Assembly (NCBI GenBank): GCA_029864065.1
Contig: JAOTUD010000034.1
Span: 1 to 11,844 of the forward strand
Direction of reading: 5' to 3'
Origin: Gammaproteobacteria bacterium
GTDB lineage: Bacteria; Pseudomonadota; Gammaproteobacteria; GCA-001735895
DNA length: 11,844 nucleotides
Below, one piece after another: positions 6,228 to 11,844 of this stretch. The translations under genes and the position numbers were made by a program. The stretch's first letter is position 1; each line of letters opens with the position of its first letter. Below the pieces are notes generated by a model. It searched no databases, was not told the origin of the DNA, and worked only from the letters and a program-made list of their open reading frames with translations.

Positions 6228-7622
6228 TTACTCGGCCTCGTCGACGCCGCGATGCATTTCGATCTGGTGGTTGATATCTTCGTCCTGCAGCAGCTTTTGC
6301 ATCGCGTTGATAAAGCTTGCCGATTGCTGGTAAGAGGTATCGCGAAAACGAATGATCACCGCCAGCTCGTCGGGGTCGAGCTTCAGGTGGAAATCGCCCG
6401 AGGGTTTCAGGATCTTGCGAATCTTGTTCCAGTCCGAAATGCGGTCGTCGGGATCCTTCGACAGCGCGCTCTCGATAAAGACGGCGAAATCCTCGTCGAT
6501 ATCGGGGCAGGTGTTGCGAATATCCGGCGGCTTCTGGCTGACCTGCATCTTCAACAGCTTGGCCAGCGTCGACGCGCTGAAGGGGAGGCTGGTGGTCAGC
6601 ATGTGAAAAGCCATGACGCCGAGTGCGTAAATGTCGGCGCGCCCGTCGAGCAGGTCGCCGTTGATGATTTCGGGCGCCAGGTAGGAAGGCGTGCCCTCGA
6701 TATTGACGTCCCCGTCCTGGGGCGGGCTGGCGATGCCGAAATCGGTCAGTTTTATATTGCCGTAAGCGTCGATGACGATATTCGAAGGCTTGATGTCGCG
6801 GTGCACGATGCCCTTTTCGCCATGGTTGTGCGCGTACTGTAGCGCGCCCGCGACCTGCGACAGAATTTCACGCGTCTCGGCGAGCGTGAAGGCCCCCTTG
6901 TCGTCCAGGATCGCGGAAAGATCCTGTCCATGCAGCTTCTCCATGACGATGAAGCGGGTAGAGAACTCGTTGATAACCTCGAACACGTTGACGATATTCG
7001 GATGGTTCAGGCTGGCGATGGTTTTGCCTTCCTGCTCGAAGCGCCGCAGGAACTTGTCGTTATAGGCGAGCTTGTACTTGAGCATCTTGATCGCGACCTC
7101 GCGCTCCAGCTCAGGATCCCAGGCGCTGAACACGGTCGCCATGTTGCCTTCGCCCAGCTTGCTGCGCAGCACGTACTTGCCGACCTGGTTGATACCGCCG
7201 TTTCGCGCCATGCGGCTGGTCATCAGCTGCGACATGATCTCGGCAAACTCGGGATGCTTTTCGATCAGTTCCTTGAAATGCTGCTTGTCGAGATAAAACG
7301 CCGTGGTGTCGGACAGCGCGACGATATCGGCCGAGTAGGTGGAGTTGATCAGCAGCGATATTTCACCGACGACCTCGCCTTTCTTGAGCAGGATGCGGCT
7401 CTTGACCTCGCCGTTAATGTCGGGAATCTGAACTTCGACCCTGCCTTCGAAGATAAAGTAGATACGCTCACCCATCTGCCCGGCCTCGACCACCATGTCG
7501 CCTTTCCTGAATTCCGCGCTCTGGGTGAGTTCCGCGATATCGTGGATGATCTCGACGTCGAGATCCTGCAGGATCTTGACGCCTGAAAGAATGAGCGTGA
7601 TTTCGTCTGTATGGATCGACAT
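6228..7622 (-). CDS. Cyclic-nucleotide-binding-like domain fused to Hanks-type Ser/Thr protein kinase
   Basis: 464 residues, cytoplasmic. Residues about 12-135 are a CAP_ED/cNMP-binding fold (FRKGDMVVEAGQMGERIYFIFEG, VVGEISLL). Residues about 148-405 are a complete Hanks kinase: P-loop LGEGNMATVF (Gly157/159), VAIK Lys179, helix-C Glu198, HRDIKPSN (Asp276, Lys278, Asn281), DFG Asp294, APE 316-318 and GRADIYALG Asp330. About 55 residues follow with no recognised domain. The order resembles eukaryotic PKG. In the phosphate-binding cassette the Arg of GE-x-A-L...P-R-A-A is replaced: the aligned residue is Tyr96 in GEISLLINSTYSADI, so classical cAMP/cGMP binding is doubtful. The kinase core looks fully active. 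Upstream GAG is a weak ribosome site; 94 bp separate it from the SDR operon, so a promoter of its own is possible. Targets are unknown. Confidence 0.92.
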   Translation of the reverse strand: MSIHTDEITLILSGVKILQDLDVEIIHDIAELTQSAEFRKGDMVVEAGQMGERIYFIFEGRVEVQIPDINGEVKSRILLKKGEVVGEISLLINSTYSADIVALSDTTAFYLDKQHFKELIEKHPEFAEIMSQLMTSRMARNGGINQVGKYVLRSKLGEGNMATVFSAWDPELEREVAIKMLKYKLAYNDKFLRRFEQEGKTIASLNHPNIVNVFEVINEFSTRFIVMEKLHGQDLSAILDDKGAFTLAETREILSQVAGALQYAHNHGEKGIVHRDIKPSNIVIDAYGNIKLTDFGIASPPQDGDVNIEGTPSYLAPEIINGDLLDGRADIYALGVMAFHMLTTSLPFSASTLAKLLKMQVSQKPPDIRNTCPDIDEDFAVFIESALSKDPDDRISDWNKIRKILKPSGDFHLKLDPDELAVIIRFRDTSYQQSASFINAMQKLLQDEDINHQIEMHRGVDEAE

Positions 7623-7673
7623 CGGGTTTTCTCGGTCAGGGTCAGCCGATATGGAAATTAGCTTAGGATTCGA

Positions 7674-7693
7674 TCGCGCAATGTTTCGCGCAA
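7674..7693. repeat. Direct repeat TCGCGCAA x2 upstream of the kinase gene
   Basis: TCGCGCAA occurs at 7674-7681 and 7686-7693, a 12-bp period, about 52-71 bp before the kinase start. On the minus strand it reads TTGCGCGA twice. It may be a regulator site or overlap a -35 element; TAAGCT and TAATTT lie downstream on that strand, but spacing to them is poor for a sigma-70 promoter. Confidence 0.35.
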
Positions 7694-7716
7694 CAGGTCA
7701 CATATAGGTAAAGAAT

Positions 7717-8472
7717 CTAGAATAATCCAGGATTAAGTGGCGAGGCCGCGGTCAGACCGCCGTCCAGCGTATAACACTGGCCGGTGGCAAAGGCGGCCTC
7801 GTCCGAGGCGAGCCACAGCGCGAGGTTCGCGATATCGGCCGGTTCGCCGAATCGTCCCGCGGGGTGTCGCGCCAGCGCGTCCCGTTTTGCCCGTTCGGAG
7901 TTTTTGGCGACGTTGAAGGCCGCGTCCGCCATGGCGGTCATGATCCAGCCGGGGCTGATCGCGTTGCAGCGAATATCGGGGCCATGGTCGACCGCGATCG
8001 AACGGGTCAAACCCTGCACGAAGGCCTTCGAGGCATTGTAGAGCGCGAGCCCCGGATCGGCGGTAGAGGCCGAAATAGAACCGATATTGATAATCGAGCC
8101 CCCCTGACACATGATCGGGATACAGTCGCGGCACAGCATGAACACGCCTTTCGCATTGGCGCCCATTAGCAGGTCCCAGTCCTGGTCGGTGGTTTCGACG
8201 ATGGTCTTTTCGATCTGCACCCCGGCGTTATTGACCAGGATCGACAGTTCGCCGAACTCGGCGACGACGCGGTCGGTGAGCGCATCGACGTCGGCCTTGT
8301 CGGCAACGTCGGCGGTTTGCCATAGCACCGCGTCCGGCAGGTCGTCGGGTCTCGCGCCGCGTCCGCAGGTCATCACGCGCGCACCCTCGGCGACGAAGCG
8401 CTCGACGATGGCGCGGCCGATGCCCTGGCGTCCGCCGGTCACCAGCGCGGTTTTGCCGTTTAGCCGTTTCAT
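7717..8472 (-). CDS. Short-chain dehydrogenase/reductase (SDR), second in operon
   Basis: 251 residues, classical SDR oxidoreductase of the cytoplasm. It has the cofactor motif TGGRQGIG (Thr12-Gly19), NNAG (81-84), Asn106, catalytic Ser132 (INIGS) and Tyr145-x3-Lys149, and a C-terminal LDGG. Arg38 at the end of the second strand, with no acidic residue there, suggests NADP(H); this is inferred. The start ATG (complement of 8470-8472) overlaps the stop of the preceding SDR as ATGA; the frame continues further upstream but that part is only the other gene read out of frame. It resembles the upstream SDR (IEKTI-x-ETT, ADPGLA-x-Y, DHGP), pointing to tandem duplication. It probably oxidises or reduces an intermediate made by the Rieske enzyme at the head of the operon; substrate unknown. 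Confidence 0.93.
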   Translation of the reverse strand: MKRLNGKTALVTGGRQGIGRAIVERFVAEGARVMTCGRGARPDDLPDAVLWQTADVADKADVDALTDRVVAEFGELSILVNNAGVQIEKTIVETTDQDWDLLMGANAKGVFMLCRDCIPIMCQGGSIINIGSISASTADPGLALYNASKAFVQGLTRSIAVDHGPDIRCNAISPGWIMTAMADAAFNVAKNSERAKRDALARHPAGRFGEPADIANLALWLASDEAAFATGQCYTLDGGLTAASPLNPGLF

Positions 8473-9227
8473 AAATGCATTTGCTGGACCTGGGCGCTGA
8501 GCCCGCCGTCGATAACCCAGAGCTGGCCCGACGCGTAGCGTGCCTCGTCCGAGGCGAGCCAGTTGACCAGGTTGGCGATGTCCTCCGGGGTGCCGTAGGT
8601 GCGCGTCGGGTGCACGTCCCGCACCGCCTGTTTCAGTGTTTCGATGTCTCCCGATTCGCCGAAAAAGCTCTGCAGCATCGGGGTATCGACGTAACCCGGG
8701 CAAATTGCGTTGACGCGAATTCCCTCGGGCCCGTGATCGCAGGCCATCGCGCGAGTCAGCGCGTGTACCGCGCCCTTGGTGGCGCAGTAGGCGGCCAGTC
8801 CCGGGTCGGCGATATAGCCGTCGTAGGAGCCGAAGTTGATGATGCTGCCGGCGCCCGATTTGCGCAGCAGGGGCAGGGCGTACTTGGAGGTCAGAAACAT
8901 GCCGGTGACGTTGATCGCAAAGATCCGGTTCCATTCCTCCAGCGTGGTCTCCTCGATCGTCTTTTCGATTTCGATGGCGGCCGCGTTGACCAGTATATCG
9001 AGCTTGTCCCAGCGCTGCGCCAGCCCGGCAAAGGTTTGCCGGCAGACCGATTCGTCGGTGACGTCATAGGCGAGGAACTCGACCCGGTCGGGCAGCTCGC
9101 CGGGTTGTGTCAAATCGGCCGCGATGACGCGCGCGCCCTCGCGCGCAAAGCGCGCGCAGGTCGCGCTGCCGATTCCGCCGCTGCCGCCGGTAACAAACGC
9201 GGTCTTGCCGTCGAGCAACTTGCTCAT
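8469..9227 (-). CDS. Short-chain dehydrogenase/reductase (SDR), first in operon
   Basis: 252 residues, classical SDR. TGGSGGIG (Thr13-Gly20) binds the cofactor; Asp38 at the end of the second strand favours NAD(H). The usual NNAG is NAAA (81-84), a mild departure. Asn106, Ser134 (NFGS), Tyr147-x3-Lys151 complete the catalytic set, and IDGG closes the protein. Start ATG (complement of 9225-9227) overlaps the Rieske gene's stop as ATGA, and GAGG lies a short way upstream inside that gene, so translation is likely coupled. With the next SDR it forms a paralogous pair that may differ in cofactor preference. The context suggests dehydrogenation of a hydroxylated or aldehyde-level product of the Rieske step; the substrate cannot be read from the sequence. 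Confidence 0.93.
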   Translation of the reverse strand: MSKLLDGKTAFVTGGSGGIGSATCARFAREGARVIAADLTQPGELPDRVEFLAYDVTDESVCRQTFAGLAQRWDKLDILVNAAAIEIEKTIEETTLEEWNRIFAINVTGMFLTSKYALPLLRKSGAGSIINFGSYDGYIADPGLAAYCATKGAVHALTRAMACDHGPEGIRVNAICPGYVDTPMLQSFFGESGDIETLKQAVRDVHPTRTYGTPEDIANLVNWLASDEARYASGQLWVIDGGLSAQVQQMHL

Positions 9228-10375
9228 GCCGCCGCCTCGGCGGCGTGCCGGTAGGCGTCGAGGATGAGCCCGTGGAAATGATGCACCGCGTGTTCGCTGG
9301 CGCCGCTACCGTCGATATCGACGATGTAGCGTCCCGAATTGAATGCCGGCGTATTCATGCCGCGCTGCACGCTTTCGACGAGGCCGATGTCCTCCGGCTG
9401 CAGCACTTCATCGATAAACTTCAGTGCCTCTTTTTCAGTTTCGTTGGGCTCTGCGGTTTCGAAAAAAAAATCGAACTCTTCCCGGGTTTCCTGTTCGTTG
9501 ATCGGATAGAAACGCCACACCATGAAGTTGCCGCGGCCGGGGTAACGCATCAGCGTCAGGTTGGGCCACAGGAACCAGACCGCGTGATCGGTGACGGTGG
9601 CGTCGGCGATATTGTAAGCCGAGTTTTCGCCAACTCGCGCCTTGGCCATGTGGCTGGAATAAATTCCGTGGGTTTCGACCTTGTAGGTATCCATATCGAT
9701 CATAGAGCTGAAACCCTTGTGCGCGACCGGGCAGTGGTAACACTCGAGAAAATTGTCCACCACGGCTTTCCAGTTCGCCTTGATACGATAAGTCAGCCGG
9801 GTCGAAAAAGTCAGTCGGCTCAGATCTGGTGCATATTCCATGATTTCCCGCGCGAGGTTTCCCGACTGTTCGGCGAGCGCAGCGGCGTCGCCATCGAGAT
9901 TGACGAATACCAGGTGGCAAAACACTTCGACCTGCACCCGGTCGAGACAGATCTGTTTGTGATCGAAGTTTTCGAGATACTGCGAGCGGGGCGCGGTCAC
10001 CAGCGCGCCATAGAGATCGTAAGTCCATGCATGATAAGGACAGGTAATCCGCCTGATCTTTCCCTGTCCCTTTAAAAGTTCGTGCCCGCGGTGCTTGCAG
10101 ACGTTGTAAAAAGCCCCGAGTTCGCCGTCGCGGCTGCGCAGCGCGACAATGGGCTGTCCTTCGATATCCATCGTGACGTAGCTGCCGGGATCTCGCAGTG
10201 ATTCCTCGTGACAAACAAACTGCCAGCTGCGATGAAATATCTGCTCCCGCTCGATCTGCAAGAACTTTGGATCGACATAGCAGCGGGAATTGATCGAATG
10301 CGACCGCGTCGCTACCGGGTCGTATTGACCGAGAATCTCGGAAAATTCGGAGCCGCTTAGGCTTGCGCTGGGCAA
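9224..10375 (-). CDS. Rieske non-heme iron oxygenase, catalytic (alpha) subunit
   Basis: 383 residues. The Rieske [2Fe-2S] ligands are Cys93-x-His95 and Cys112-x2-His115 (VCKHRGH, TCPYHAW). The catalytic mononuclear iron ligands are His214 and His219 in DNFLECYHCPVAHK, with Asp329 in PEDIGLVES the likely third. The bridging position three residues before His214 is Glu211, not the usual Asp, as in carnitine oxygenase CntA and related quaternary-amine enzymes, which suggests oxidation of a methylated ammonium compound. Start is TTG, unusual but supported by a perfect AAGGAG 7 nt upstream. No reductase or ferredoxin gene is in the window, so the electron donor must lie elsewhere. It heads an operon with two SDRs, divergent from a membrane hydroxylase and a DMGDH-like enzyme. 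Family is certain; substrate is inference. Confidence 0.93.
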   Translation of the reverse strand: MPSASLSGSEFSEILGQYDPVATRSHSINSRCYVDPKFLQIEREQIFHRSWQFVCHEESLRDPGSYVTMDIEGQPIVALRSRDGELGAFYNVCKHRGHELLKGQGKIRRITCPYHAWTYDLYGALVTAPRSQYLENFDHKQICLDRVQVEVFCHLVFVNLDGDAAALAEQSGNLAREIMEYAPDLSRLTFSTRLTYRIKANWKAVVDNFLECYHCPVAHKGFSSMIDMDTYKVETHGIYSSHMAKARVGENSAYNIADATVTDHAVWFLWPNLTLMRYPGRGNFMVWRFYPINEQETREEFDFFFETAEPNETEKEALKFIDEVLQPEDIGLVESVQRGMNTPAFNSGRYIVDIDGSGASEHAVHHFHGLILDAYRHAAEAAA

Positions 10376-10382
10376 TGTTAAT

Positions 10383-10388
10383 CTCCTT
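10383..10388 (-). promoter_or_regulatory. Strong ribosome binding site fixing the TTG start of the Rieske gene
   Basis: AAGGAG on the minus strand with a 7-nt spacer to the TTG (complement of 10373-10375). There is no better-placed ATG, so it decides the start. Confidence 0.75.
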
Positions 10389-10427
10389 CGTTTCGATGCA
10401 TCTTACTGGATGCTCCGTTCGCGCGGA

Positions 10428-10441
10428 CCAGAAATGTCTGG
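10428..10441. promoter_or_regulatory. Candidate operator, CCAGA-N4-TCTGG dyad
   Basis: A perfect 5+5 bp inverted repeat with a 4-bp centre (AATG), about 53 bp before the Rieske start. The form suits a dimeric helix-turn-helix regulator. No regulator gene is present in the window, so the factor cannot be named. Confidence 0.45.
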
Positions 10442-10553
10442 CAGAATACCGAGACCGGCTTTACCCGGATCGTAGCCTTGCGACATTTAACCATGAAAGA
10501 CTGCTGGTTTGGAGACGAAGAACGGCAAAATTCAATACCCCGGGTACAAATTT

Positions 10554-11582
10554 ATGACCGATTCTATGGCTAGCAACACCGGGAAGATGAACGCGTCCGA
10601 TACCGAAAAAAAGCAATGGCATTACCGTCCACAAGTACCGGTGCAGGTTTCGCCGTTATTCAGGCAGCCTTTTGATGCACGCGCGGTATTGAACTGGTTT
10701 GGGCGTGGCTGGTTTCCGCTCTCGGAACGCCTGGTCATTCTTTCGCTGGCGGTCGTATCCTGGTTCTTTTTCCAGCCCGCGCTGATACGCTGTCAGGTAT
10801 TCCAGTTCGACTGGATCGCGCAGATTTTTTTCAGAAACCTGATCCTGATGTTCGTCGTTGCGGGTGGCCTGCATCTTTACTTCTATGTTTTGCGGGGCCA
10901 GGGTGAGGAACGCCATTACGATGCGCGGCCGTTCGCCGAAAACAGCCGGGTATTCACGTTCAACAACCAGCTGCGCGACAACATGTTCTGGAGTTGCGCC
11001 AGCGGCGTTACCATCTGGAGCGCCTACGAAGCGCTGATGATGTGGGCGCTTGCGAACGGTTACGCGCCAATGCTCGACTGGCCGGGGGATGCGCTGTGGC
11101 TAGTGCTTCTGATTTTCCTGGTGCCGATCTGGGAGACCTTTTACTTTTTCCTGATTCACCGCTTACTGCACTGGCCGCCGCTGTATCGCAAGGTGCATTA
11201 CCTGCATCATCGCAATACCAACGTCGGGCCCTGGTCAGGGCTGTCGATGCATCCGCTCGAGCATGTGATCTATCTCGGCTCGGTCCTGATTCACTGGGTC
11301 GTGCCGGCGAATCCGCTGCTGATCGTCTTTCACCTGCAGTATTTCACATTGTCCGCCGCGACCACGCACAGCGGCTACGAGGGCATCGTTATCGACGGTA
11401 AAAACCGCCTCAAACTGGGTACCTTTCATCACCAGATGCACCATCGCTTCTTCGAATGTAACTACGGAGGACTTGAGATCCCGTGGGACAAGTGGTTCGG
11501 TACCTTTAACGACGGCACGCCCGAGTCGCACCGACAATTTCTCGCCAGGCGCAAATTAAAAGCCGAACAGGCAAACGGCTGA
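10554..11582 (+). CDS. Membrane fatty acid hydroxylase / sterol desaturase family protein
   Basis: 342 residues from ATG 10554 (357 from TTG 10509; ATGs at 10566 and 10587 are also possible, none with a strong ribosome site). The N-terminus before about residue 45 is polar and poorly constrained. Four or five membrane segments surround the di-iron His motifs, numbered from 10554: FLIHRLLHW (His202, His206), HYLHHRN (His215, 218, 219), HPLEH (233, 237), THSGY (272) and HHQMHH (292-297). These ligands bind two irons for O2-dependent hydroxylation or desaturation of a lipid-like or other substrate at the membrane. It is divergent from the Rieske operon and followed after 22 bp by a DMGDH-like gene, so a role in the same pathway is likely. 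Sterols themselves are not implied. Confidence 0.9.
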   Translation: MTDSMASNTGKMNASDTEKKQWHYRPQVPVQVSPLFRQPFDARAVLNWFGRGWFPLSERLVILSLAVVSWFFFQPALIRCQVFQFDWIAQIFFRNLILMFVVAGGLHLYFYVLRGQGEERHYDARPFAENSRVFTFNNQLRDNMFWSCASGVTIWSAYEALMMWALANGYAPMLDWPGDALWLVLLIFLVPIWETFYFFLIHRLLHWPPLYRKVHYLHHRNTNVGPWSGLSMHPLEHVIYLGSVLIHWVVPANPLLIVFHLQYFTLSAATTHSGYEGIVIDGKNRLKLGTFHHQMHHRFFECNYGGLEIPWDKWFGTFNDGTPESHRQFLARRKLKAEQANG

Positions 11583-11604
11583 AAATACTCGCGGTTTAAA
11601 TAAC

Positions 11605-11844
11605 GTGAAATCACATGCACGGGTAGTTGTCATCGGCGGCGGTATCGGGGGTTGCTCGGCGCTCTATCATCTCACGCAGGAGGGCTGGACCGACGTAGTG
11701 CTGGTCGAACGTGACGAGCTGACTTCCGGCACCACCTGGCACTCCGCGGCGCAGTGCCCGAACCTGGCGTTTAACCAGCTGCTGATCGGGCTGCGCAGTT
11801 TCACCATCGATTTGTACCGGGAGCTTGCTGAAGACCCGGACTAC
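11605..11844 (+). CDS. FAD-dependent oxidoreductase, DMGDH/sarcosine dehydrogenase-like, 5' part only
   Basis: The first 80 codons of a gene that runs off the window. GTG at 11605 is chosen because the Rossmann motif VVVIGGGIGG starts at residue 7, as usual for the family; there is no strong Shine-Dalgarno, and the frame is open a little further upstream. The sequence then gives YHLTQEGWTDVVLVERDELT and SGTTWHSAAQCPNL. His46 in TTWH matches the residue that carries covalent FAD in dimethylglycine and sarcosine dehydrogenases. The family removes N-methyl groups oxidatively, often passing formaldehyde equivalents to folate via a C-terminal GcvT-like part, which is not visible here. It lies 22 bp after the hydroxylase gene on the same strand, probably in the same operon. 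Family good; substrate unknown. Confidence 0.88.
   Translation, partial: MKSHARVVVIGGGIGGCSALYHLTQEGWTDVVLVERDELTSGTTWHSAAQCPNLAFNQLLIGLRSFTIDLYRELAEDPDY

Larger units (their letters stand above)
10376..10553. promoter_or_regulatory. Divergent control region between Rieske operon and hydroxylase gene
   Basis: 178 bp between two divergently transcribed genes, so it should carry both promoters. It contains the perfect dyad CCAGA-AATG-TCTGG (10428-10441) and GATGCATC-N6-GATGC (10395-10413), in which GCATC and GATGC form a second inverted pair. On the minus strand TAAGAT (complement of 10400-10405) could serve as a -10, with the first dyad lying over its -35 region; no good -35 match is seen, fitting an activator- or repressor-controlled promoter. 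No plus-strand promoter stands out. Confidence 0.45.

Noticed and set aside
8473..8934. Longer reading of the second SDR up to 8934
   Set aside because: The added part is the first SDR read in another frame; the ATG at 8470-8472 matches the family N-terminus and gives the ATGA junction.
10493..10573. A 26-codon ORF (begins MKDCWFGDEE) before the hydroxylase, as a possible leader peptide
   Set aside because: It overlaps the hydroxylase start in another frame, has no ribosome site, and shows no attenuator-like hairpins.

Overview
The window looks like chromosomal DNA of a GC-rich gammaproteobacterium, possibly marine or otherwise environmental. The basis is an SrkA/YihE-type kinase with gammaproteobacterial features, dense gene packing with ATGA overlaps, and a Rieske/DMGDH amine-oxidation style locus. 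The taxon is inferred; there is no rRNA or tRNA here.

Left part (1-2688, plus strand): the end of an alpha/beta-hydrolase-like gene with an intact-looking triad. It is followed 5 bp later by an exported protein that joins a second, catalytically degenerate copy of that fold to a TlpA/ResA-type thioredoxin domain (WCKPC). This gene overlaps by 55 nt the start of srkA, an APH-fold stress-response Ser/Thr kinase. A 319-bp AT-rich gap with hairpins and nested inverted repeats follows.

Middle (3008-6081): a NudL-type Nudix CoA pyrophosphatase gene that is broken by a -1 frameshift just before its Nudix box, and a leaderless M23-type metallopeptidase domain protein. The latter converges on a roughly 12-TM transporter-like gene (minus strand), and the two stop codons share one CTAG. 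A short-palindrome/MITE-like repeat region (about 5971-6177) lies upstream of the transporter and makes the longer reading of its N-terminus doubtful.

Right part (6228-11844): on the minus strand, a cyclic-nucleotide-binding-like domain fused to a Hanks-type Ser/Thr kinase. Upstream of it is a tightly coupled operon, Rieske oxygenase > SDR > SDR, with both junctions overlapping as ATGA. Divergent from the operon, on the plus strand, are a membrane fatty-acid-hydroxylase/sterol-desaturase family protein and the start of a DMGDH/sarcosine-dehydrogenase-like FAD oxidoreductase, which runs off the window. A 178-bp divergent control region holds a perfect CCAGA-N4-TCTGG dyad. Together these genes look like an oxidative catabolic locus, plausibly for a methylated amine or betaine. 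The substrate is not determined and the pathway is an inference.

The most interesting items are the pseudo-hydrolase/thioredoxin fusion coupled to srkA, the one-polypeptide PKG-like kinase whose phosphate-binding Arg is replaced by Tyr, and the divergent Rieske/SDR/hydroxylase/DMGDH locus.
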